Notes: generated by a model from the sequence alone, not told the origin. A stretch of DNA of 7,485 nt from an uncultured Prevotella sp. (GCA_947304695.1 CAMZBS010000087.1:1-7485), one strand, 5' to 3'; positions 1 through 6,223 are shown, numbered from the stretch's first letter. Numbers and translations are program-made.

Positions 1-220
1 AGAGCATGGAGTCGATGGTGGTGGCGTTGGTCTGGGTGCCGCCCGTCAGGAAGAAAATCTGCGCGTCGGGCATGCCGCAAGCCTCACGAATGCGGTCCTT
101 GGCACGTTCCGAGAACTCGTCGAAGCCATACGGCGTCGGCTTGGCGTCGTTGTACCTCACGAGGTTGTCCAGCACCAACGGATGAGCCCCGTTGTTATAG
201 TCGCATTCAAAGGAAATCAT
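1..220 (-). CDS. Threonine aldolase family protein (PLP-dependent), 3' part cut off by the window edge
   Basis: The gene starts with ATG at 220-218 and runs out of the window at base 1, leaving 73 N-terminal residues. The opening reads MISFECDYNNGAHPLVL, followed by a PYGFDEFSERAKDRIRE stretch and the glycine-rich GGTQTNA at about residues 60-66. This layout is typical of the N-terminus of the low-specificity L-threonine aldolase / beta-eliminating lyase family, fold-type I PLP enzymes that split threonine into glycine and acetaldehyde; the GGTQTNA loop contacts the cofactor phosphate. The PLP lysine lies outside the window. It follows the transcarbamylase gene after a 50-bp AT-rich gap on the same strand and may be cotranscribed with it. 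Family assignment is firm; exact substrate cannot be told from this fragment. Confidence 0.85.
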   Translation of the reverse strand, partial: MISFECDYNNGAHPLVLDNLVRYNDAKPTPYGFDEFSERAKDRIREACGMPDAQIFFLTGGTQTNATTIDSML

Positions 221-243
221 TAGCCAGGCCTAATAAAATGCTT

Positions 244-271
244 AATTTTTAATTTTTAATTTTTAATTTTT
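244..271. repeat. Four perfect tandem copies of the heptamer AATTTTT
   Basis: Copies lie at 244-250, 251-257, 258-264 and 265-271. The last base of the array is also the last base of the transcarbamylase stop codon (271-273), so the repeat begins exactly where coding ends. Heptamer arrays of this kind are familiar from spaces between genes in Bacteroides and Prevotella. It could be a slippage tract, or a U-poor substitute for a terminator; no hairpin is present here. Confidence 0.9.
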
Positions 272-1223
272 CACCCCAGTCCCTCCAGCATTCGCTTCAA
301 GACTACCGAACACGAGATCTCACGGTTGGCAGCCTCAGGGATGACGAGGCTGTTGGGACTCTCGATGACGTCGTCCGTCACGATGAGGTTACGGCGCACA
401 GGCAGGCAGTGCATGAACTTACCATCGTTGGTCCACGACATGTGCTCGGTGTCTACCGTCCACGACATATCCTTCGAGGTGATCTTCCCGTAGTCGGCAA
501 GGTTCGTCACACCAGGGTTCGACCAGTTCTTGGCATAGATGAAGTCGGCACCCTCGAAGGCTTTCCGCTGGTCGTACTCCACACGGGCATCGCCGATGAA
601 CTGCGGGTCGAGCTCGTAGCCCTCGGGATGGGTGATGACGAGGTCAACGTCAGGGTCTGCGTTCATCCACTGGGCGAAGGAGTTGGGCACGGCCTGCGGC
701 AGGGCGCGGCAGTGGGGAGCCCAGGTGAGGTACGGCTCCAGCTCTCCTTGATGGTAATGAGGTCGGCAAAGGCCTGAAGCGGGTGTACGGTGGCAGTTTC
801 CATAGCGAAGACAGGACGGCCGCTGTATTTGATAAACTGCTGCAGCACGGTCTCGGCGTAGTCGTACTCGCGATCCGTGAGGCCGGCAAAGGAGCGTACG
901 CCGATGATGTCGCAGTAGCATCCCATGACGGGGATGGCCTCCAGCAGGTGCTCGCTCTTGTCGCCGTCCATGATGACGCCGCGCTCGGTCTCTAACTTCC
1001 AGGCGCCGGCATTGACGTCGAGCACGATGACATTCATGCCCATGTTCATCGCTGCCTTCTGCGTCGACAGACGGGTGCGCAGCGAGTTGTTGAAGAAAAT
1101 CATCATGAGCGTCTTGTTCTTGCCCAGATGCTGGTACTTGTACCGTTCGTTCTTTATCTCAAATGCCTCGGCCATAGCCTTATCGAGCAGTCCGAGGTCT
1201 TTTGCATTAATAAATGTTTTCAT
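271..1223 (-). pseudogene. argF': N-succinylornithine (ArgF'-type) transcarbamylase, frameshifted by an apparent internal deletion
   Basis: In intact form this enzyme transfers the carbamoyl group of carbamoyl phosphate to N-succinylornithine in the succinylated arginine route of Bacteroides. The first frame starts at ATG 1223 (MKTFINAKDLG) and carries the carbamoyl-phosphate motif SLRTR (about residues 47-51) and HPLQ (147-150), then ITIKE ending at residue 160 (codon 744-746). Homology resumes in another frame at LTWAPHCRALPQAVPNSF (L codon 727-729) and continues through HCLPVRR to the stop at 271-273. Only 14 nt separate the two blocks; from memory, relatives have about ten residues (30 nt) there, so about 16 nt seem to be missing, which explains the shift. 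With them restored the protein would be about 322 residues, close to the family length. Everything else is well conserved, so the damage is recent or an assembly error. It starts 19 nt after the preceding gene; no Shine-Dalgarno is visible. Confidence 0.8.
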
Positions 1224-1242
1224 ATTTCTGTTTATTTAATAT

Positions 1243-1956
1243 TTAATCGTCCAAAGATAAAATCGTGAGCTGAATGCCGATGAAGTCTCTGTTGTTGAAC
1301 TTATCGACTGGAAGGTCGCGCGAATTAAAGCTGTTCAACAGACTGTGACGCCAGTAGAGTGTGATCTTTCCGCCGAAATCGTTGTCATCGTCACAAAAAC
1401 TGAAGCCAATTCCTGGACTTATAGACAGTCCCATAGGGGTCATGACATTGTCGCTATAAAAACGCTTATAACGGTCAGACTGATAGATTCGCAAACCTCC
1501 TTCAACCTCACAACCCAGCGTAATCACGCCCACATTTGCCACTCTGATAAGGTTCAGTGTCAACTCAACGGGCAGCACAATCTGGCCACCCATGGGGCGT
1601 AACCCCTTGTCATCTCCATACTGGTTGGTGTAGAGCAGATAGTCGGAAAACGTCTTGTGTTCTATAAACTCTTTCGGTGGACGGGTGTCGAAATAGCCAC
1701 GGTAGCCCAAACCGATGCTGAGATTCATGTGATCACTGAACTGGCCCAAGTTGGCCAGAACAGCCAGACTGGCACTCAGTGCATCGCCCTTTAGTGCCAA
1801 GTCGCCGTCGATGGAGGCTCCCCAGTTCAGTGTTGGTGTGAGAATGTGTTTTGCATTCGCAGCATTTTCATACCGTTGTGCCCAGACAGTGGTAGCACTT
1901 GTGGCCATCATCAAGCTCAGAACCAGTGAACACAGGTTTGTTTTCATCTTTTTCAT
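1243..1956 (-). CDS. Secreted protein of unknown function, probable small outer-membrane beta-barrel
   Basis: The product is 237 residues. Residues 1-26 form a clear Sec signal peptide: a lysine-rich start (MKKMKTNL), a hydrophobic core, and a likely signal-peptidase I site after VWA (26), with no lipobox cysteine. The mature part has alternating polar/hydrophobic stretches such as [13 protein letters not shown] and [11 protein letters not shown], and ends [13 protein letters not shown], which fits a small beta-barrel or porin-like protein of the outer membrane; this is inference from pattern, and I recognise no named family. The ATG (1956-1954) overlaps the proA stop as ATGA, so translation is probably coupled to proA; a second ATG at 1947 is an alternative start. 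It stands between the proline and arginine genes without an obvious metabolic reason. Confidence 0.8.
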   Translation of the reverse strand: MKKMKTNLCSLVLSLMMATSATTVWAQRYENAANAKHILTPTLNWGASIDGDLALKGDALSASLAVLANLGQFSDHMNLSIGLGYRGYFDTRPPKEFIEHKTFSDYLLYTNQYGDDKGLRPMGGQIVLPVELTLNLIRVANVGVITLGCEVEGGLRIYQSDRYKRFYSDNVMTPMGLSISPGIGFSFCDDDNDFGGKITLYWRHSLLNSFNSRDLPVDKFNNRDFIGIQLTILSLDD

Positions 1957-3221
1957 GCTTCACGTATTTGTCCTTCGCCTTCAATCAGCCACTTATATGT
2001 GCATATTTCGTCGAGTGCCATGGGGCCGCGCGGACCGAGCTTCTGCGTCGAGATGCCAATCTCTGCACCCAGTCCGAACTGTGCTCCATCGGTAAACGAG
2101 GTAGGAGCGTTCCAATAGACGCATGCCGCATCGACATGAGCCTGAAAGCGGCGGGCCGTAGCTTCAGTGGCCGTAATGATGGACTCACTGTGACCTGAGC
2201 CATAGCGGTCAATATGGTCAAGTGCTTCTTCAAGCGAACCCACGGTCTTCACGGCCATCTTGTAGTCCATGAACTCAGTGCCGAAGGACTCATCCGTGGC
2301 ATGCTGGAGGAGTTGAGAATGGAGAGCGGAGAGCGGAGAATCTGCCACCGCACTGTATGCCTCCTCGTCACAGTAGAGCGTAACGGGCGGCGTGTGGGTG
2401 AGCAGCTGTTCACAGAGTGCAGGCAGGTCGGCCAGACGGTCACGGTGAATGAGCAGGCAGTCAAGCGCGTTGCACACCGAGACACGGCGTGTCTTAGCGT
2501 TCAGGATGATGGCCTTACCCATTTCCAGGTCGCCGTCTTTGTCAAAATAGGTGTTCACCACACCGGCTCCTGTCTCAATGACAGGCACTCGGGCGGTGTC
2601 TCTCACGAAGTCGATGAGCCTGCGGCCGCCACGCGGAATGCACACATCGACATAGCCCACCGCATTGAGCAGTTCGCCCGTAGCCTCATGGGTGGCTGGC
2701 AGCAGGGCCACGACGTCTTCGCTGACATTGTAGCGGCGCAGCACCTCATGGATGATCTCCACCTCTTCCCGGTTCGAACAGTCTGCATCCTTGCCGCCCT
2801 TCAGCACGCAGGCGTTGCCGCTCTTGAAGCAGAGCGAGAACACGTCGAATGTGACGTTGGGGCGTGCCTCATAGATGATGCCGATGACACCAAAGGGCAC
2901 GCTGACACGACAGAGCCTCAAGCCGTTGGGCAGCGTCTTCTGACGGGTGACATGCCCCAGGGGCGACGGTAGTGTGCTCACGCTTCGCATGTCGGCAGCT
3001 ATGCCATCAATACGGCGGTCGGTCAGCTGCAGGCGGTCGTAGAGGGGATTGTCCTTCGCCATCTTCACCAGGTCTTCGGCGTTGGCCTTCAGGATGCGTT
3101 CTTTCTGGTTTAAGATGGCATCACTCACGGCACAAAGGATGTCGTTGCGTTGCTGGTCGCTGAGCAGAGCCAGCTGTTTGCTGGCATGCTTAACTCTCTC
3201 AAATGTCTCTTTCAGTTGCAT
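1953..3221 (-). CDS. proA: Gamma-glutamyl phosphate reductase (glutamate-5-semialdehyde dehydrogenase)
   Basis: This cytoplasmic enzyme reduces gamma-glutamyl phosphate, made by ProB, to glutamate-5-semialdehyde with NADPH, the second step of proline synthesis. The 422-residue length is normal. Visible landmarks are [16 protein letters not shown] (109-124), [13 protein letters not shown] (134-146), the [13 protein letters not shown] segment (194-206), VPVIETGAG (212-220), the catalytic cysteine in [10 protein letters not shown] (Cys250), and [19 protein letters not shown] (382-400). The open frame reaches further upstream to 3287, but [11 protein letters not shown] at 3221 matches the usual ProA start and lies 16 nt after the proB stop, while the upstream extension would overlap proB. 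A weak AAGGA sits only a few bases before the ATG. A heptamer repeat at 2310-2344 is translated as part of a variable loop near residues 294-304. Confidence 0.95.
   Translation of the reverse strand: MQLKETFERVKHASKQLALLSDQQRNDILCAVSDAILNQKERILKANAEDLVKMAKDNPLYDRLQLTDRRIDGIAADMRSVSTLPSPLGHVTRQKTLPNGLRLCRVSVPFGVIGIIYEARPNVTFDVFSLCFKSGNACVLKGGKDADCSNREEVEIIHEVLRRYNVSEDVVALLPATHEATGELLNAVGYVDVCIPRGGRRLIDFVRDTARVPVIETGAGVVNTYFDKDGDLEMGKAIILNAKTRRVSVCNALDCLLIHRDRLADLPALCEQLLTHTPPVTLYCDEEAYSAVADSPLSALHSQLLQHATDESFGTEFMDYKMAVKTVGSLEEALDHIDRYGSGHSESIITATEATARRFQAHVDAACVYWNAPTSFTDGAQFGLGAEIGISTQKLGPRGPMALDEICTYKWLIEGEGQIREA
2310..2344. repeat. Five tandem heptamers inside proA
   Basis: On the plus strand the units are GAGTTGA (2310-2316), GAATGGA (2317-2323), GAGCGGA (2324-2330), GAGCGGA (2331-2337) and GAATCTG (2338-2344). 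The two middle copies are identical and the outer ones diverge. Seven is not a multiple of three, so the frame turns through the repeat and gives the non-repetitive peptide around [12 protein letters not shown]. The minus-strand form (TCCGCTC, TCCATTC, TCAACTC) resembles heptamer strings scattered between genes of Bacteroidales. Confidence 0.8.
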
Positions 3222-3237
3222 ATCCTTGATTTTTACA

Positions 3238-4011
3238 TTATTCTGACGTAACAAACTCCGTGTGCGGCGTGGTCTCAGGCCGCTCAATGAGGTCTACGAG
3301 GATGTTTTCGCGCATGCCGTTGGCAATGATCACGCGTATGCCGGCCTGCTGCAGGCGCTGGGCGGTGGCATACTTCGACTGCATGCCGCCACGTCCCGCC
3401 GTGCTCTTCGAGGTCTGGATAAACGATGTCAGGTCCGTGCCAGGCTTCACCTGTCCGATAAGCTGTGAACCAGGGTCATCGGGGTGTCCTGTATAGATGC
3501 CGTCGATGTTCGACAGCAGCACCAGTGTGTCGGCCTTCATCATGCGGGCAATGAGGCCAGAAAGCTCGTCGTTGTCGGTAAACATCAGCTCAGTGACGCA
3601 CACTGTGTCGTTCTCATTGACCACGGGCAGCACGCCGTTCTCCAGCATCACGGCCATGCAGGCCCGCTGGTTCTCATATTGTTCGCCGGGCTCGAAGTTC
3701 TCCTTCATTGTGAGAACCTGCCCGATGCTGATGTTATACTCCCGGAAGAGGTCGTAGTACAATCCGATGAGCTTCACCTGTCCGAGTGCGGAGAACAGCT
3801 GTCGCTGCTCCACTGAGTCAAGTTCATGATCCACCTTCAGTTCGCCACGGCCACAGGCCACGGCACCACTGGTCACAAGAATCACCTCATAGCCCTGCTC
3901 CCGCAGCCAGGCAATCTGGTCCACAAGTGCCGACATACGTGTCACGTTCAGTTTCCGGTTACCATGCGTCAGCACGTTCGAACCCACTTTTATCACTATT
4001 CTCTGTTTCAT
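3238..4011 (-). CDS. proB: Glutamate 5-kinase, short form without PUA domain
   Basis: ProB phosphorylates the gamma-carboxyl of glutamate with ATP, the committed step of proline synthesis; the unstable product is passed to ProA. The 257 residues form one amino-acid-kinase domain: the N-terminal [10 protein letters not shown] (5-14), [13 protein letters not shown] (46-58), VVNENDTV (130-137), FTDNDELSG (144-152), and the nucleotide-site loop [12 protein letters not shown] (206-217), where many relatives read GTGGMxTK. The E. coli enzyme carries about 110 further residues of C-terminal PUA domain; here the protein stops after the kinase domain, a short form known in other bacteria, so it is probably not truncated. 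The start is ATG 4011, preceded by a good TGAGGA Shine-Dalgarno. It is followed by proA after 16 nt and preceded by the endonuclease gene at 34 bp. Confidence 0.95.
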   Translation of the reverse strand: MKQRIVIKVGSNVLTHGNRKLNVTRMSALVDQIAWLREQGYEVILVTSGAVACGRGELKVDHELDSVEQRQLFSALGQVKLIGLYYDLFREYNISIGQVLTMKENFEPGEQYENQRACMAVMLENGVLPVVNENDTVCVTELMFTDNDELSGLIARMMKADTLVLLSNIDGIYTGHPDDPGSQLIGQVKPGTDLTSFIQTSKSTAGRGGMQSKYATAQRLQQAGIRVIIANGMRENILVDLIERPETTPHTEFVTSE

Positions 4012-4019
4012 GTGCTAAG

Positions 4020-4025
4020 TCCTCA
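4020..4025 (-). promoter_or_regulatory. Shine-Dalgarno sequence of proB
   Basis: On the minus strand TGAGGA stands 8 nt before the proB ATG (4011-4009). It is the clearest ribosome binding site in the window; the other starts have poor or no match. It supports the chosen start and suggests proB can be translated independently of the endonuclease gene that ends at 4046. Confidence 0.6.
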
Positions 4026-4045
4026 GAATGGTTTTTGCGCAATCA

Positions 4046-4903
4046 TTATACAGCAAGATCTAATGGTAAATCACTTATATCTTTCAAACGCTTACCATTA
4101 ATTAAAATATCCAGCATTTCCTGAGCATCTTCTGCTCCGATTTCCTTCACGGCCTCCATTAGTTCATAGAGTGCGAAGTGATAGACACAGTCTATGTCGC
4201 CTGTTCCCAATGCCAATGATGCGATACGGGCAGGCATCGGCTCACCCGTTACCACAACGATGTGTGGCAGATGGCCCTTACGATTACGTATAAGACCGAG
4301 AGCCTCGGTACGGCTATTCTGAGCGCGATCACTGCGCATTGTCCATTTAGCAGAAACGGAAGCATGAAGAATAGGTAGACCTTCATTTCGTTTCCGGATA
4401 GCTGAAAGGACACCGACAGTATCGTCAACCACTATCCTCTTTTCGTTTATCACCTCATCAGGTTCAGTTTCACGAAAGACCACAACATCGGGAGCAACCA
4501 TGTAGTCATTGCCCATGCTTGCAGCCAATCTGGCATCTTCTTTTGTCAACCGGCTCAGATAGTCCAAATGTTCATACTGTGCAAAACTGCTGGTCTTTAT
4601 AGCGTTACGATTCCCCAACTTGGTAATATGCCATTTACCAGGACGGAGGTTCTGTAAGTATGGGAAAGTCGCCTCCAGAAACTCCATGTTCAATTGTTCA
4701 AACTTCGCTCCCGCAGTTTGTCCTACTGCCTTCTCTTGCTCGTCAGCCATCAACCTACGCGCAACACCTTGGGCAATGCCAATGGATAGTTTCGATGAAC
4801 TATCGGCATTGCTTGGGATGCCTTTTGCGTCAATGGTTAACACTCCGTTAGCCAACAGCCCTGCATGATAATTTTTGCGCGCTTGCGCAATTAATGCTTG
4901 CAT
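4046..4903 (-). CDS. Type II restriction endonuclease, NgoMIV family (predicted target GCCGGC)
   Basis: The 285-residue product aligns by eye with NgoMIV (286 aa as recalled) from MQALIAQARKNYHAGLL to the nearly invariant C-terminus NGKRLKDISDLPLDLAV. NgoMIV is a tetrameric enzyme that cuts two GCCGGC copies together. The active-site residues are in place: E69, D139 in the PD pair, K186 in SAKWTMRSDR, and E200 in SRTEAL, matching E70, D140, K187 and E201 of NgoMIV. The CCGG-reading RxDR motif is present as R190, D192 and R193. SNAD (D34) and GQT (Q62), near the residues that read the outer G-C pair, are also kept, so the same target is likely. The ATG at 4903 lies inside the methyltransferase gene (56-bp overlap) and is supported by matching N-termini. 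Composition is AT-richer than in proBA, suggesting acquisition. Product and activity are predicted from sequence only. Confidence 0.93.
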   Translation of the reverse strand: MQALIAQARKNYHAGLLANGVLTIDAKGIPSNADSSSKLSIGIAQGVARRLMADEQEKAVGQTAGAKFEQLNMEFLEATFPYLQNLRPGKWHITKLGNRNAIKTSSFAQYEHLDYLSRLTKEDARLAASMGNDYMVAPDVVVFRETEPDEVINEKRIVVDDTVGVLSAIRKRNEGLPILHASVSAKWTMRSDRAQNSRTEALGLIRNRKGHLPHIVVVTGEPMPARIASLALGTGDIDCVYHFALYELMEAVKEIGAEDAQEMLDILINGKRLKDISDLPLDLAV

Positions 4904-5834
4904 AATCTAACACTTGTTTTATCTTCAATCCTACTTCACGCGCAACTGGCGGTGGAAAAGCATTGCCTATCATCCGGCAAGCCGTTGTCTTCTTGTCTCC
5001 AAAGTTCCAGTCATCGGGAAATCCTTGCAAACGAGCCATCATGCGAGGCGTGAGGCGGGGCATGCCTTCAAAATCGGCAGAAGGTGCCTCATTGGCAATG
5101 CCACGACCGTCGACGCCCATTTCAGCCCATGCCTGACGTGCTCGAGTCGGCCCCAAATCCGGTCCTCCGTGCTTTTTGCTGCCACCCACAAGTGTCGGAG
5201 CTATCTTGGTGGCTTGCTGCTGCCATCGTGCGGCGCCTTTCCATTCATTGGCCGACATCAAATCAAACAGCGCATGACCAACGTCTGCGGTCTTGGATGG
5301 ATTAGGATCAGGAAAAGTAAACACATCATAAAGATCTGTTCTGATACCAATGATTACCGCACGTGGGCGTAACTGGGGCACACCGTAATCGGAAGCATTC
5401 AGCAAACGGAGATGGACATTGTAGCCTAAACTGTTTAGCTTATCAATAATACAACTTCGATAGCCATCAAACTGCTTGCCAAGAAAACCACGAACGTTCT
5501 CTATCATCACCGCCTTGGGGTCGATTTCTTCTACCAACCTAAGCATCTGTGGAAAAAGATCTCGCTCATCGTCAGCTCCAAGTTGTTTGCCCGCAATACT
5601 GAAGGGGGGACAGGGAACACCACCAGCCAACAAATCGACTTTATATCGATAGGGCTTTCCGTCAAACCTACGAACGTCCATACAATGAATATTCCAGTGG
5701 GGACGATTTGCCTTCAAACACTTGCAATAATCCTGCTCATACTCTACCAAAGCGACATGAGAGAATCCAGCCATCTCCAACCCTAAGGCCTGGCCACCTG
5801 CTCCAGCGCAAATCTCAATAGAAGTATATGCCAT
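4848..5834 (-). CDS. DNA (cytosine-5) methyltransferase, partner of the NgoMIV-like endonuclease
   Basis: This 328-residue protein transfers a methyl group from S-adenosylmethionine to C5 of cytosine and should protect the host from the endonuclease encoded next to it. Conserved motifs occur in the usual order: I, EICAGAGGQALGLEMAGF (7-24, SAM site); IV, GGVPCPPFS with catalytic Cys75 (71-79); VI, ENVRGF (112-117); VIII, QLRPR (154-158); IX, RLTPRMMARLQGFPDDW (260-276); X, GNAFPPPVAREVG (290-302). The target-recognition segment lies at about 180-258 and includes TLVGGSKKHGGPDLGPTRA (214-232), a stretch I associate with methyltransferases of CCGG-core targets. The last 18 residues are encoded in the overlap with the endonuclease. 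There is no N-terminal helix-turn-helix, so it is unlikely to repress its own promoter as some such enzymes do, and no controller gene is seen. The start ATG 5834 gives the standard N-terminus. Confidence 0.95.
   Translation of the reverse strand: MAYTSIEICAGAGGQALGLEMAGFSHVALVEYEQDYCKCLKANRPHWNIHCMDVRRFDGKPYRYKVDLLAGGVPCPPFSIAGKQLGADDERDLFPQMLRLVEEIDPKAVMIENVRGFLGKQFDGYRSCIIDKLNSLGYNVHLRLLNASDYGVPQLRPRAVIIGIRTDLYDVFTFPDPNPSKTADVGHALFDLMSANEWKGAARWQQQATKIAPTLVGGSKKHGGPDLGPTRARQAWAEMGVDGRGIANEAPSADFEGMPRLTPRMMARLQGFPDDWNFGDKKTTACRMIGNAFPPPVAREVGLKIKQVLDYASINCASAQKLSCRAVG
4875..4890. repeat. Inverted repeat in the methyltransferase/endonuclease overlap
   Basis: TTGCGC (4875-4880) and GCGCAA (4885-4890) form a perfect 6-bp stem with a 4-nt loop, 11 nt inside the endonuclease start codon. 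The 8-bp palindrome TTGCGCAA at 4883-4890 is repeated at 4035-4042, just after the endonuclease stop. An RNA hairpin here could affect translation of the endonuclease; no function is shown. Confidence 0.5.
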
Positions 5835-5855
5835 GTTATGCTCAAATCGAATTCG

Positions 5856-5871
5856 GTTGCAAATTTACAAC
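5856..5871 (-). promoter_or_regulatory. Probable promoter of the restriction-modification genes, over a near-palindrome
   Basis: On the minus strand TAAATTTG (5867-5860) matches the Bacteroidota -7 consensus TAnnTTTG exactly and would start transcription about 20 nt before the methyltransferase ATG at 5834. The -33 region is weak: with a 19-bp spacer it reads GTCG against TTTG. The -7 element is embedded in a 16-bp near-palindrome, GTTGTAAATTTGCAAC, with one mismatched pair, which could serve as an operator. Confidence 0.5.
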
Positions 5872-5925
5872 AATTTTCATAAACAGCGACCTTTTGCATT
5901 TAAAAAAACATAGAGAGGTATTATT

Positions 5926-5933
5926 GTTGCAAC
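5926..5933. promoter_or_regulatory. Palindrome GTTGCAAC upstream of the methyltransferase promoter
   Basis: A perfect 8-bp palindrome built from the same GTTG/CAAC halves as the near-palindrome at 5856-5871, about 60 bp further upstream. The two together could be paired sites for one regulator, but such short words can arise by chance. Confidence 0.25.
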
Positions 5934-6014
5934 GGTTTTTTCGATTTTGCGGACAAATAAAAATCGGGAAATAGAGCGGGAATATAGACGTTTTGGGGGA
6001 ACTGTCAGCAAGGA

Positions 6015-6044
6015 AGTCGACGAAAAAGGACCGTTTCATCGACT
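6015..6044. repeat. Imperfect stem-loop
   Basis: Arms AGTCGACGAAA (6015-6025) and TTTCATCGACT (6034-6044) pair over 11 positions with one mismatch, leaving an 8-nt loop. Neither side is followed by a T-run, so it does not look like an ordinary intrinsic terminator. It adjoins the 22-bp repeat series. Confidence 0.5.
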
Positions 6045-6047
6045 AAT

Positions 6048-6179
6048 GAGGCTTAGTTCCGAGGGCAGAAGAGCGGAAAAGGCTGATAACTGAAGCCCCG
6101 ACGGAATGCAACTGAGGCTCAGTTGGGACGCGATTGAGGCTCAGTTGCAATGTAAGTAAGGCTTAGTTGCTTACTGCAA
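6048..6179. repeat. 22-bp phased repeat series with core GAGGCTcAGTTG
   Basis: The core occurs at 6114-6125, 6136-6147 and 6158-6169 (AAGGCTTAGTTG), each start exactly 22 bp after the last. A further copy starts at 6048 (GAGGCTTAGTTC), exactly 66 bp, or three units, before 6114, and a decayed copy (GAAGCCCCGACG) fits the phase at 6092. The copy at 6114 lies in a perfect inverted repeat, CAACTGA-GGC-TCAGTTG (6109-6125), and the copy at 6158 contains TAAGGCTTA. Only the cores are kept; the ten bases between them differ. The dyads and regular two-turn spacing fit either a multi-site protein-binding region or a decaying tandem repeat. Confidence 0.7.
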
Positions 6180-6223
6180 ACATGCTTCGTTGCCGAACAA
6201 CTTTGATTATCAGATAGTTACAA

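Noticed and set aside
727..746. Programmed ribosomal frameshift in the transcarbamylase gene
   Set aside because: No slippery heptamer is visible, the family is not known to use recoding, and about five residues would still be missing, which points to deletion or assembly error.
409..777. 122-codon plus-strand open frame opposite the transcarbamylase
   Set aside because: Antisense shadow of a conserved gene; no start signal or recognisable motif.
2214..2972. 252-codon plus-strand open frame opposite proA
   Set aside because: It is antisense to strongly conserved ProA, rich in His, Val and Arg as expected from a GC-rich shadow frame, and has no family features.
3222..3287. Longer proA start at 3287
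   Set aside because: The added 22 residues ([11 protein letters not shown]...) overlap the proB end and are absent from the usual ProA N-terminus; [11 protein letters not shown] at 3221 fits.
3238..4011. ProB as a truncated gene because it lacks the PUA domain
   Set aside because: The kinase domain is complete, the stop is followed closely by proA, and PUA-less glutamate kinases of this length exist.
4040..4052. TATAAT on the minus strand before proB as a -10 box
   Set aside because: The Bacteroidota sigma factor reads TAnnTTTG rather than TATAAT, and the word includes the endonuclease stop codon.
5842..6039. 65-codon minus-strand open frame just before the methyltransferase (MKRSFFVDFLADSS...)
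   Set aside because: It runs across the likely promoter and palindromes, has no ribosome binding site or recognisable domain, and its composition looks non-coding.
6048..6179. CRISPR array
   Set aside because: The conserved cores are only about 12 bp at 22-bp spacing, too short for repeat-spacer units, and no cas gene is present.
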